Positions 31,559 to 41,971 are shown, counted from the first letter of the stretch. The stretch: 64,000 nt of DNA from Rhizomys pruinosus (GCA_009823505.1 VZQC01006589.1:2687409-2751408), one strand, 5' to 3'. A program made the numbers and translations. The notes: generated by a model not told the origin, from the sequence alone.

Positions 31559-31645
31559 AGGCCACAGATGGGAGAGTGACGCCTGACACCTACGGTTGTT
31601 CTCCGACCTACACACATGATTAACACAACACATGTGTGCCAGCAC

Positions 31646-31689
<44 letters not shown>

Positions 31690-31740
31690 GCACGCACGCA
31701 CGCACGCACACATATGTGCGTGCGCAAGCACGATAAATAC
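31559..31740 (+). mobile_element. composite B4-type SINE, part 2, ending in (CA)n(GCAC)n
   Basis: GAGAGTGACGCCTGACACCT...TTCTCCGACCTACACACA, then CA (31649-31685) and GCAC units. Confidence 0.65.
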
Positions 31741-31751
31741 AATAAAAATTG

Positions 31752-31842
31752 AAAAAATAACATCTGTGTTTAACCAGTTTACACTAGTTTACCTTTGAAA
31801 AATAACATCTGTGTTTAACCAGTTTACACTAGTTTACCTTTG
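31752..31842. repeat. 45-bp perfect tandem duplication
   Basis: AAATAACATCTGTGTTTAAC...CTAGTTTACCTTTG occurs twice back to back with no mismatch seen. Confidence 0.95.
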
Positions 31843-32059
31843 GAAACATTCCCATGTCTCCGAGGTGTTTGTCACTCCGGTCAAAATGGAGTGATGGTGC
31901 TCTGTCAACCTGATGGGAATTCTGTGCCCCACGGATCAGAACCAGACACAGGGAGCCTTAGGAAAAGTTAGAGCTTCACAACAATGCAACGTCTTTGTTG
32001 TTATTTTCACATGGAGAGCTTGGATTACCTTGAGTTTGGGGACGTTTTACTAAAAAGAT

Positions 32060-32413
32060 AAGCAGGAGACTGGTAAGATGGCTCAGGCAGTTAAGTGGTT
32101 GCTGGGCAAGCATGAAGACTGGAGCTCAGTCCCCAGAACCCAAGTAGCCAAGCTGGTCCTGGGTGTGCGCTTGGAATCCAAGTGCTGGGGAGACAAAGAG
32201 AGCCAGGTGTCTGGGGCTCGCTGGTTGGCCAGCCAGACTTTACTTGATGAGCTCCAGTAGAGTGCAAGATCTTGTTTATAAAAACAAGGTAGATGGTGCA
32301 TGAGGAACTATGCCTGAGGTTAACATCTGACATCCATATGCACTCATATACATGCACATGTGCACGTTAACACATACATCCACATGAGCACACAGATAGA
32401 CACATAAACATAT

Positions 32414-32447
<34 letters not shown>
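32060..32447 (+). mobile_element. composite B4-type SINE ending in (CA)n
   Basis: GACTGGTAAGATGGCTCAGG head, GCTTGGAATCCAAGTGCTGG B1-like middle, TAACATCTGACATCCATATG end, CA run at 32414-32446. Confidence 0.7.
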
Positions 32448-32448
<1 letters not shown>

Positions 32449-32556
32449 TACAAGGACCACCCAAATCTCAAAATACTATTTCATCATCTTCCCTTTACGT
32501 CATCACATATTCATTGATAGTAGAGAAGAGAATATTGAATATATCTCCTAAAATAA

Positions 32557-32692
32557 ATTTTGAGACAGAGTCTCACTGTGTATCCCTGGCTGACCTAAAA
32601 CTAGCTACACCAGGCTGGCCTCAAAATCACAGGGATCACCTGCATCTGTCTCTAGAGTGCTGGAATTAAAGACATCCACTACCTTGCCTGGC
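32557..32692 (-). mobile_element. old B1 SINE, antisense
   Basis: TTTTGAGACAGAGTCTCACT to ACTACCTTGCCTGGCT; diverged. Confidence 0.82.
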
Positions 32693-32699
32693 TATAAAA

Positions 32700-33105
32700 T
32701 ATTGTTCACAAAAGTCATAGTACCGTGTGTTTTCTGGCTCTTTCTCTCCATTCTCCTCTCTAGTTCTGCAATGCATGGCTCAAGTCCTTGTGAGATCTTT
32801 CCCTGTAACTCTGAACCCCCAAGGATTCCACGTGAGTTCCGGTATTACACAGTCTGCGCTTTTATCCCAAATGCTGTCCTGTTCCCCAAACCCTCTAAGA
32901 GTGGCACCTCTTCTGCTGAGTGCAACAGGCCACAGCTCTGGGCATCACAGGTCTCTGCCTAAAGGATGTTTCTGCTACCATTCATGTGCTTCCCTTCAAG
33001 CACTCAAAGTTGTAGGATGCTCGATTGAGAATTGTGGAGTGAGATTCATTCTCCCATCTTGGAGGTTATTTGAAGAGTACAACTTGGAGCAAATTCAGCC
33101 CTACA
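32700..33105. other. unique sequence with a 158-aa frame, no gene called
   Basis: Two overlapping plus-strand frames (101 and 158 aa) cover this stop-poor stretch. The longer one runs into an antisense B1 fragment at its C-terminal end, and no domain is recognisable. Confidence 0.5.
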
Positions 33106-33190
33106 GCTCTATAGCCCAGACTGACCTCAAACTCACAGCCTTCCTGATTCCATCTCCCAAGTTAGGTGAGTGCTATACCACACCCAGCCT
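33106..33190 (-). mobile_element. B1 fragment, antisense
   Basis: CTATAGCCCAGACTGACCTC to ATACCACACCCAGCCTC. Confidence 0.65.
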
Positions 33191-34020
33191 CACAGAGTTT
33201 TAATGACATAGATCTTTCTGATTGCTAGGTCCATACTAAGACAAAGATAAATTAAAGATCGCACCCAGACTCTGGATGAGTTTACCCACAGGGAAAAAAA
33301 AAAATCAGATAAGTCCTTCCCCGTGGGTACAGCAGTGGTTATGGCAGAGATCCCTGCCCCCAACCCCAAACCTTGACTCATCAAAGTGGTCAAGACAACC
33401 TAAAATAGAACAAAACTTCAAGTTCATCCATGTGCCAAAGATTTCATTCCATCTTCTGTATTTCTCTAGAGCCAAGTCTTGAATTTTCCTCTCCATTTTA
33501 TGTGCTTTGGAAAAAAACAGAAAGAAATCACCACCTGTTCTAATAAACAAAACACAACAGGTAGCCCAACGTGTGAAAGCCAAGGCCTTGTGAGAAGCTG
33601 TCTCAGAACATAAGCAGCCCATTTGGAGGGGAAATACGTGGGTTGACGGGAGTTTCTCACTGTCAAGTGTTTGTACAGAGACTTTTGCAGAAGGGAAAAA
33701 GAGGAGGTGAAGTGTGGAGATCGGACTAAGATCTCTCCAAACACCAGATTGCTATTAATCTATGGAAATATCACTTGCAAATATTGAAAATCCCCTTTTA
33801 AAAAATCTCCAAATCACTCTCTTCTGATACAGAAGAACAAGTCAGTCATATGTGTGGAAAGATGGATGACAACTGTGACCAGGTGGGTGACAAGATAGAA
33901 AATGAGGAATTGTTCTGAATTCATGGCTGTCATCATTCTAGAAATAATACTGGCCAGTTTAGCAGGTTTAGCATACATTCCTAACTCCTGGGCATCCAAG
34001 GCTCTAGATGGCAGTTCATT
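33191..34020. other. mostly unique sequence, no gene seen
   Basis: Short frames (61-105 aa) without recognisable features. Confidence 0.5.
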
Positions 34021-34028
34021 TTTATACC

Positions 34029-34031
34029 ATT

Positions 34032-34066
<35 letters not shown>

Positions 34067-34068
34067 TC
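34029..34068. repeat. (TTTA)n microsatellite
   Basis: About ten TTTA units; probably the tail of the antisense SINE remnant at 34069-34140. Confidence 0.95.
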
Positions 34069-34141
34069 ATTTACTTTATGTTGTATGTGTGATGTGCGTG
34101 TGTGGAGGTCAGAGGGCAATTTTGTAGAATCAGTTCTCTCT

Positions 34142-34145
<4 letters not shown>

Positions 34146-34186
<41 letters not shown>

Positions 34187-34324
34187 GGGTCTCCCAGTCT
34201 ATATAGTGCGTTCCAGCTGTTCTGGAACGCACTATATAGACCAGGCTGACCTTGAACTCACAAAGATCAGCCTGCCTCTGCCACTTGAGTGCTGGGATTA
34301 AAGGCGTGCACCACCACGCCCGGC
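34146..34324 (-). mobile_element. B1 SINE, antisense, carrying a 20-bp perfect hairpin
   Basis: T38 tract then ACAGGGTCTCCC to CACCACGCCCGGCCC. The normal CTGTAGCCC segment is replaced, creating perfect 20-bp arms at 34197-34216 and 34222-34241 around CTGTT. Confidence 0.95.
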
Positions 34325-34540
34325 CCGCTGTGTGAGTTTTTGAAAACTAACAAATCTATATACTATGGACCGACACAGACACAGACCTGTTAGAAGAGAC
34401 AACTCTAAGGGAAATGTACAGTGACAAGGTTTCTTTAATTGAGGAAAAGTCAATGGCTCCTGAAGTATAAGAGCAGAGTCCAGCCAAATCATGCACAAAA
34501 TACCTAATACAGTGGACAAGAAAAGCAAAAGCAAGGTGTA

Positions 34541-34552
34541 AGTGTGTGTGTG

Positions 34553-34583
<31 letters not shown>

Positions 34584-34912
34584 AGTGTGTGTGTGTATGC
34601 CCGTGTGCCTGTGTTTGCAGGTGCATGTATGTGTGCATGTCTGTCTATGTTTGTCAATGGGGGCATCTCTGTGTCTTTGTATGTCTATGTGTTTATGTGT
34701 GGATATGTCTCTGTGTATGTAGATGCCTATGTGTTTATTTATATCTGTGTATACACAAATGTGTATATCTGTGTATGTGTGTCTGTGTATGCATGTATAT
34801 GTATGTGTGTGTCTATGTGTGTCTGTGTGTATTTCTCTGTGTGTGCATGCCTATGGGCCCATGTGTATATGCATGTGTGTCTGTGTATGTTGTGTGTGTG
34901 TGTGCATGTATG
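34541..34912. repeat. TG-rich degenerate microsatellite
   Basis: TGTGTG, TGTATG and TGTCTG units over 370 bp; all long frames here are Cys/Val/Tyr-rich artefacts. Confidence 0.95.
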
Positions 34913-35420
34913 CTTCACTGGCACTTAAACAAGGTGCAACCTCCTGCATCATGATTTGAAACAGAAAGTTACATTTCCAGTGATACACTCACCCCCTGCA
35001 AGCCTAAGAAAAACCTTCTGAGGACACAAACAATGTCATTTCAAATATCAAGGAAAATTACTCATTTAACCAAAGATGATGGCCCACTTGTGGGGGAAAA
35101 TAATTCAAATGATTAAAGATAATGCAGAGGGGAAAAAAATGACAAAAAGCTCAAAGCTCTTGAGGATAGCAATATATACGATTAGACACACATGGGATTT
35201 GTTTTGTGATACCCACATTGGAGAGGACATTTGTTAGCCACTATATGTGAGCTGTCAACACTGCAAGACTTTACCAGAAATTCTGCGGATACCTTGGTTA
35301 GACACCGATCCCACAGGTAGTGAGTAAGACAAGTTTACAGCAGTTTCTGAATGCTCACCACAGCATTTTTGACAGACCAACCCTTAAGTATCCAGTTCTT
35401 TGGGAGCTGGTTAATTTCAT
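34913..35420. other. unique sequence, no gene seen
   Basis: AT-rich sequence without recognisable repeats. Confidence 0.55.
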
Positions 35421-35430
35421 AAAGACAGAG

Positions 35431-35581
35431 CGGGGTGTGGTGGCACACGCCTTTAATCCCAGCACTTGGGAGGCAGAGGCAGGTGGATCTCTGTGAGTTC
35501 AAGGCCAGCCTGGTTTACATAGCAAGCTCCAGGCCAGCTGGTACTAAAGGGAAACCCTGTCTGAAAAAGACTGAAAAAGGA

Positions 35582-35664
<83 letters not shown>

Positions 35665-35672
35665 GAAGAAAG
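35431..35672 (+). mobile_element. B1 SINE with (GAAA)n tail of about 100 bp
   Basis: CGGGGTGTGGTGGCACACGC to CTGAAAAAGACTG, then about 23 GAAA units (35578-35672). Flanked by AAAGACAGAG (35421-35430) and AAAGGCAGAG (35673-35682). Confidence 0.95.
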
Positions 35673-35812
35673 AAAGGCAGAGCAGAGAGAGTACATGGCA
35701 TATTGCAGACAATATATATTTCATGGAGGATTCAGTTTTAAATATGCTTAAGGGGAGCACCTCTTTGTTTTATACTCTTCTGTTTGATTTTTAACCAGGT
35801 ACTTGGTGAAAT

Positions 35813-36035
35813 GTTTGCCTGTAGAACTGGGAACCTAGACCATCATTCATGCTAGGCAGGCCCTCTACCCCTGAGCCACATCCCCAGCCCTCTTTTTACT
35901 TTTTATTTTGAGTTGATTTCTCACTTAGTTACAGAGGCTGGCCTTGAACTCACTCAGGCAGGCCTTAACTTGAGAGTCTCAGCCTCAGGGTCCTGAGTAG
36001 TTTGGATTTCAGGCCTGTGCTGTACCATCAGACCC
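35813..36035 (-). mobile_element. B4-type SINE (ID plus B1), antisense
   Basis: GCTAGGCAGGCCCTCTACCCCTGAGCCACATCCCCAGCCC (antisense ID) followed by GAGGCTGGCCTTGAACTCAC (antisense B1). Confidence 0.75.
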
Positions 36036-36271
36036 AAGGGAAATATTTTTTAAGTTGAAAGTTTATAGATGATCAAATAGCATCTTAGTTATTAGAAATA
36101 ATGATCTTGTTTTCCAGCTGCCCCACATTGGTCCTCTGGTGTCCACCTCTCAGTGCACTGTGATTTGAGTTGTTGAATCATTGGCCTTTCAACAACATGT
36201 GCTGTTTGTTCCTCTCCTTCCTCATTCATGTCCTGTCTGCAGTGAGGGTACCACCTGCTTCATAAAGAAGG

Positions 36272-36540
36272 CGAGAAGAGGGCAATACACATGGCTCAGG
36301 CAGTCAAGTGCTTACCCTGCAAGCACAAGGACCCACTTGAGAAAAGCCATTTGTGGTCATAGAGACCCCTGGTGGACCCCTGAAGCTCATTGGCCAGCCA
36401 GCCTATCCTACTTTGCAAGTTTCAGGCCAGAGACAGACCTTATCTCAAAAAACCAATGTGTATAGAATCTGACAACCCAGGTTCCGCATGCATGCATGTG
36501 CGCACGCACACACACACACACACACGCACACACACATTTT
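36272..36540 (+). mobile_element. composite B4-type SINE ending in (CA)n
   Basis: ACACATGGCTCAGGCAGTCA head, CATTGGCCAGCCAGCC middle, ATAGAATCTGACAACCCAGG end, CA run at 36506-36535. Confidence 0.65.
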
Positions 36541-36842
36541 TTAAAAGATGAGAAGACTGCACTGGCTCTGGATGAGCTGTGAATCACATGATCATTTAGC
36601 AGGAAGCTTCATCAGTAAAGCCTCGGTCTGTTTTTGGCCTAATAAGCAGGGCAGAAAAGAAAGCAACCGGCCTAGCATCCTGGGGCCCGCTCGGCCAACC
36701 CAGGCAGCGGCATTTACCAAGAACTTCCTACTTCCTTCTTCCCATCTTGACACTACCGGCTTTGTTTTGCTTGTTCCTCTTCATGGCGTCATTGACTACC
36801 TTCTCTACGCCAGACAGTCTCTGAGAGGAACTGGCCTGTGCC
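36541..36842. other. unique sequence, no gene seen
   Basis: A 108-aa plus-strand frame (36548-36874) lacks a recognisable domain and runs into the following repeat. Confidence 0.5.
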
Positions 36843-37213
36843 TTTGTGCTGGCCAGCTTCGGTTGTCAATTTAACACATCTGAGAAGAGAGAAACTGATC
36901 AGAGAATTACCTGCACGGTGCTAGCCTGTGGGCATATCTGTGAAGCACTGCCTTGATTGTTGAGTGATGTGGGAAGGCCCAGTCCACCCGAGGAAGGTGG
37001 TCCTACATTGTATGAGCCGGTAGGCTGAGCATGCCAGAAAAACAAGTCTGTGAACAGTGTTGCTCTATGGTCTGTACTTCAGTTCCTGCCTCCGAGTCTC
37101 TGTCATAATCCCCTGCCCTGGCTCCCCTCCATAATGAACTATAAGTTGAAAGGTAAAATAAACCCTTCCCACCAGAAGTTGGATTTAGTTAAAGTGTTTT
37201 ATCACAGCACTAG
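36843..37213 (+). mobile_element. rodent dispersed repeat, second sense copy
   Basis: TCGGTTGTCAATTTAACACA, GCCTGTGGGCATATCTGTGA, GATGTGGGAAGGCCCAGTCC, AAATAAACCCTTCCCACC and TTTATCACAGCACTAGAAA align with the copy at 31157-31558. Confidence 0.75.
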
Positions 37214-37224
37214 AAAGTAACTAG

Positions 37225-37404
37225 GCTGGGCGTGGTGGCACAGGCCTTTAATCCCAGCACTCGGGAGGCAGAGGCAGGTGGATCTCTGTGAGTTCAAGGC
37301 CAGCCTGGTGTACAGAGTGAGTTCCAGGCCAGCTGGAGCTACAGGGAGACCCTGACTCAAAAAGACCAAAAAATAAAATAAAATAAAATAAAACCTTAAA
37401 AAAA
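37225..37404 (+). mobile_element. B1 SINE
   Basis: Inserted at the end of the preceding repeat; perfect 11-bp duplication AAAGTAACTAG at 37214-37224 and 37405-37415. Confidence 0.96.
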
Positions 37405-37415
37405 AAAGTAACTAG

Positions 37416-37890
37416 CACAGCCTTAAAGGAGCTTCCACTCTCAGCCATTCACAGCAACCAGTGTCATCAGTGGACTGCAAGCTCTAGTCCCCAAATGATC
37501 TCCCATTTGCCCCTGAGGGCACTGTAAAGCAATCCCAGTGGTCTGCTGCTGCACGGGATTTGAACTCTCAGATACAGTGTCACTCTCGCACCCCTAAACA
37601 CTCAGTGTCAAACAAGATGACCATCTAGATGTTTCCTCCCCAGATGCAAATCTTTCTAACTTCTGCTGAATTCTATAATCCCAAACCCCACCTGCTGTGT
37701 TTGCTTTCCACTTCTTTGCACTCCACCCAGTCTGGACCACTTAGCCTCTTCCTAAAGAGATTTACAAAATCTTCCAGTCCCTTCCAGGGGAGTCAGATTC
37801 TGACCTTCCCACTGGGTTAGGCTGAAGAAGGCTTTCGTGGAAGGCTAGATACAGATGCTCTGGCTCCTGTCAGCTCTACATCACTGCTCT
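37416..37890. other. unique sequence, no gene seen
   Basis: No recognised repeat. Confidence 0.55.
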
Positions 37891-37906
37891 TAAGAATATG
37901 GGACTG

Positions 37907-38056
37907 AGCCGGGCGTGGTGGCGCACGCCTTTAATCCTAGCACTTGGGAGGCAGAGCCAGGCAAATCTTTGTGAGTGTAAGGCCAGCCTGGTCTACAGAG
38001 TGAGTTCCAGGACAGCTGGGACTACAGGGAGACCCTGTCTTGAAAAGACAAAAAAA
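37907..38056 (+). mobile_element. young B1 SINE (first at a reused target)
   Basis: AGCCGGGCGTGGTGGCGCAC to CTTGAAAAGAC; flanked by AAGAATATGGGACTG at 37892-37906 and 38057-38071. Confidence 0.96.
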
Positions 38057-38098
38057 AAGAATATGGGACTGGAAAGACAAAAAAAGAAAAAAAAAAAT

Positions 38099-38252
38099 GC
38101 CAGGTGTGTGGCACATGCCTTTAATCCTAGCACTTGGGAGGCAGAGGCAGGTCGATCTTTGTGAGTTCAAGGCCAGCCTGGTCTACAGAGTGAGTTCCAG
38201 GATAGCCAGAGTTCCAGGGAGACCCTGTCTCAAAAAGACAAAGAAAAAAAAA
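38099..38252 (+). mobile_element. B1 SINE (second at a reused target)
   Basis: GCCAGGTGTGTGGCACATGC to CTCAAAAAGACAAAG; the AAGAATATGGGACT string recurs at 38253-38266. Confidence 0.95.
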
Positions 38253-38260
38253 AAGAATAT

Positions 38261-38425
38261 GGGACTAGAGAGATGGCTCAGACTGCTCTTGCAGAGGATC
38301 CAGTTTTGATTCCCAGCACTCACATGGTGGCTAACAACCATTCATAACTCTAGTTCTGGAAAATCCAAAGCCCTCTTCTGTCCTCTGAGGGCACTACATA
38401 GACATGGGTACACTTACATACAACA
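38261..38425 (+). mobile_element. B2 SINE with head deletion
   Basis: GGGACTAGAGAGATGGCTCA joined to GACTGCTCTTGCAGAGGATC; 3' end diverged. Confidence 0.88.
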
Positions 38426-38469
38426 CGAGGGTTGTTGAAAGTGCCCAGAAAATATGCAGTATTCATCCC

Positions 38470-38790
38470 TGAGGAAGACTTTTTTCTTTTTACTTTATTG
38501 TGTAAAAAGCATACATGCACATAACATATTATCGATCATATTCTATTCCAGTCCCCTCTCCCCCAACTCCTCCTAGATCCTCCCCGGTATCCCCCTCTCC
38601 ACCTCCTGACATTGTTTTAATATGACCCATGGAGTCCAGTTCATGCTCCCCATATGTGCATGGGGTGATCCACCAGAGGAGAGCATGGCTGGCCTACTAG
38701 GGATACACCTCTGAAGAAAACAGACTCTCTCCCCCTCCCCAACAGCCATCAGCTGTCAACACTCTTGAAGAAGAATCTGGAGGGAGAATT
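38470..38790 (-). mobile_element. L1 3' UTR fragment, antisense
   Basis: CAGTCCCCTCTCCCCC, CTCCTCCTAGATCCTCC, CCTCCCCAACAGCCATCAGC resemble rodent L1 3' UTR in antisense. Confidence 0.65.
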
Positions 38791-38875
38791 TGGACAATGA
38801 CCAAAGGTATAATAATGATGGGGGGGGGGGAAACAGAGGCAAACGTCAATGACAAGGGAGACAAAGGAAAAATGG

Positions 38876-39035
38876 GGCTGGGCGTGGTGGCGCACGCCTT
38901 TAATCCTAGCACTTGGGAGGCAGAGGTAGGCGAATCTTTGTGAGTTCAAGGCCAGCCTGGTCTACAGAGTGAGTTCCAGGACAGCTGGGGCTACAGGGAG
39001 ACCCTGTCTTGAAAAGACCAAAAAGAAAAAGAGAG
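38876..39035 (+). mobile_element. young B1 SINE
   Basis: GCTGGGCGTGGTGGCGCACG to CTTGAAAAGACC; perfect duplication AGGAAAAATGG at 38865-38875 and 39036-39046. Confidence 0.96.
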
Positions 39036-39161
39036 AGGAAAAATGGCGGGTATCCTAGGTGTTGAGTCTGTGATAGCAATTACATAGGAAGTGAGAATTT
39101 ACCTTGGGGGTGTGGATAGCAAAGGGCAGAGCTTCCCATGTTTTCTTTCTCCAAATTTTTT

Positions 39162-39222
39162 TAAGATTTATTATTTTTATTTTATGTGTATGAGTATTTT
39201 GCCTGCATGTATGTAAGAGCTG
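39162..39222 (-). mobile_element. B2 3'-end fragment, antisense
   Basis: ATTTTATGTGTATGAGTATTTTGCCTGCATGTATG is an antisense B2 3' end, truncated. Confidence 0.7.
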
Positions 39223-40200
39223 TGACTTTTTATACCATCTGAAGCTTGTTTTATGTTCTTAGACTCTATATGCACTGAAGGCAATTGTTGTAGTTTTGGA
39301 TTCTACTGAAGAGATTTCTGATATACTTAGGTGTATGTAGTTTGTAGGAGGTGGTTGGTTCCAGGAACTAGGGGTAAGAGAATGAAGGAAATTCCCAATG
39401 ACACACACACACACACACACACACACTAAAAAAAATAATAAAAGGGTTATTGGGCTCATAATGCTTACATTTCTAGCACAGCAAAGTGTTAAACACTGGA
39501 TTGGTCCATTCTTCGTCCTCTTGTCTTGTTCAGTCCCTCATTGTCTGGTTTGTAGGTCGATCCCAGGACTTTGAACCCACTTTACTTAGTTTTTCTGTTC
39601 AAGAGTGACAACTCAGATTTGAGAAAACATCCAGCAAGTTGCTGTCAGGTGGGAGACACAGCAGCCTTCAAGCTTCTTCTTGCTGTCATTTATAGACTTC
39701 AGGTACTTCATCACGGAGATTAGATTAAATATGGAGTGATTTGGTACCACACCACGCATCTGTGTCTGTCACTTCTTTTTTAAGCTCTTGACTGAAGTCT
39801 CTGGTACCTCAACTTTGATTTTCCTCTAGAGTTGCCCCAATGCTCTTCTCAGCCCTGTGAGTGCTAGACCAAAGCTTGTCATATCGACTTCAGAGAGCGA
39901 TACATCCTGACCCTGCCTAGTCACTCTCTGGTATTTTGACTGCCTGCCACACAGACTCAACATTCTACAGACTCACAAACACAGTATCTCCACCTCCTTC
40001 AGAGCTGCCCTTATCTCTGGACCAGATGTCTGCTGCTATCCTTGCCTCCTCTCTCAGTTCCTGCAGAAAACACCTGACGTCCTTCCTAGCCAGGGCAGAA
40101 GGTCCCACATTAGCACCTCCAATTTCACTCTGTTCCACCATTGTCTCCAATGCTCACTGTTCAATCACATTGAGAGACAAGCAAGCACACTGGGGGCCTG
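39223..40200. other. unique sequence with a (CA)n, no gene seen
   Basis: A CA microsatellite lies at 39401-39426. The 91-aa plus-strand frame at 39936-40211 is not recognisable. Confidence 0.5.
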
Positions 40201-40449
40201 GGCCCTGGTAATTTGCAGTCCCATCTGGAATGTTCTTGCCCCACATTTTCATGGCTCACCCATATCCATTCCTTCATCTAAGTTCTCGGCTTACATATCA
40301 CATCTGACAATCTTCCTCAAGCACCTCCTCTTCCGTTTCATCATCTGTAGCCCCTATGTCCTGTTCTGTGTTTTGCCGCAGCAATATCACACCTTGGTTT
40401 CTCTTGTTTGGTATGTGTCAGTTTGTTCTGTTTCTCCCCACCAGAATGT
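40201..40449 (+). mobile_element. L2 LINE 3' end, part 1
   Basis: TCCCATCTGGAATGTTCTTGCCCCACATTT and ATATCACATCTGACAATCTTCCTCAAGCAC follow the L2 3' consensus (ancient mammalian LINE). Confidence 0.75.
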
Positions 40450-40677
40450 TTTTTCATTTATTATTTTTATTTTTTTATGTGTATGAGTATATTGCCTGTG
40501 TATGTGTAAGTGCGCCTGTGTGCTGCAATGCCCACAGAAGTCAGAAGAGGGCACTGGATTCCCCTGGAACTGGAGTTATGGACAGTTGATAACCATTGTA
40601 TGGGTGCTGGAAATTGAAACCCAGTCCTCTGCAAGAGCAGCCAGTGATCTTAACTGCTGAGCCATCTCCCCAACCCT
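40450..40677 (-). mobile_element. B2 SINE, antisense, inside L2
   Basis: Flanked by CCCCACCAGAATGT (40436-40449) and CCCCGCTAGAATGT (40678-40691). Head TGCTGAGCCATCTCCCCAAC. Confidence 0.94.
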
Positions 40678-40790
40678 CCCCGCTAGAATGTATATGCTTG
40701 GATCTTCAGCCAGTTCTGTCGACTATCACCAGAACAGGGCTTCTCGGATGATAATCAATGAATATTTGTTGATGAATGAGACAGACAATG
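40678..40790 (+). mobile_element. L2 LINE 3' end, part 2
   Basis: ACCAGAACAGGGCTTCTCGG...ATCAATGAATATTTGTTGATGAATGA is the L2 3' terminus, continuing part 1. Confidence 0.75.
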
Positions 40791-40857
40791 GAGATCTGTT
40801 AATGAATGACAATGAGAAATGTATATAGTAAGTATATTTATATAGTAGTATATGTTT

Positions 40858-41083
40858 ATTTTTTTAATTTTATTTATTTTTGTATGTGTATAAATGTACT
40901 GTCTGCATGTAGGTTTGTGCACCCTTGTCGTGCAATACCGAGGAGGTCAGAAGAGGGTGTCAGATTCCCCAAGAACTGGAGTTACAGACGGTTCTCAGCT
41001 ACCATGTGGGTGCTGGGGATCAAACCCGGGTCCTCTGCAAGAGCAGTTGGTGCTCTTAACCACTAGGCCATCTCTCCCGCCCT
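40858..41083 (-). mobile_element. B2 SINE, antisense
   Basis: TTTTTGTATGTGTATAAATG to CACTAGGCCATCTCTCCCGCCC. A detached AGGCCATCTCTCCAGCCCC string reappears at 41150-41168. Confidence 0.94.
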
Positions 41084-41169
41084 CAGCTCATTTTCTACTG
41101 TATATTCTGTCTGGCACCTTGGGCCACCTACATTCACCTACATTCACCTAGGCCATCTCTCCAGCCCCA

Positions 41170-41970
41170 GCAAGTCACACTGAACTTAGAGATACTGCAA
41201 GGTGAATACTAAATATTTATACATGAAAACTCGGTCTGCCCACAGAGAGGCCCCTGGAGGCTATGGCTTACTTCTATGAAATCTCAAATCAATCCTCATC
41301 AAGCCAATTCTACATTGAAGATATTGAGGAAAAATCAAGGGACAGATGCCATTTGACCATGCTTTTTCTAATGATTACTGCCACTGATGTTGGCCAAGAA
41401 GGTCACCCCCAGAGTGGGAAGAGGACTGAGCACTGGATTACATGTGCTGACCTGCATGAACACATGCACAGACCGACAGGTTAATATGTGTGAGGAAACT
41501 TAGAATGTTTTGTCTGAAGAACATTTATTGATATGGGAAGATATTCACAAGAATACAGTGCATGGAGCACGCACCCATTTTCTGTTTATGGAACTCCATG
41601 TACCTGAAGGTTAAATCCCAATTGTTAACAATTTGTCTCCAAGTAACAGAATTAGAAGACATTTAATTTTTCTCCTTTGTCTTTCTTTCATTTTCTCAAT
41701 GTTTTATGTCACTTGGATTAACTTTTCATTAATTGTGCAACAGTTTCTCTTACCTGGAAGGATAAGGAGCTGGCATCATTAGTTACCACTTTCAAGACAA
41801 AGCAGGAAATTAAAAACATACTGATAAAATAAAACAAGATTAAATAAAAAAACCTCTAATGGGGTATAGAATAATAAAAGTACTATAATAATAATATTAA
41901 TACTAATAAAATGTTACATATAAATAGTTTATTCTAACGGCAGATATTTCAATAACAAAAAAAGCTTAAT
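41170..41970. other. unique sequence, no gene seen
   Basis: A 73-aa plus-strand frame (41263-41484) has no recognisable domain. AT-rich toward 41950. Confidence 0.55.
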
Positions 41971-41971
41971 G

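Noticed and set aside
34542..34959. Overlapping 78-128-aa Cys/Val/Tyr-rich frames
   Set aside because: Translation of the TG-rich microsatellite in several phases.
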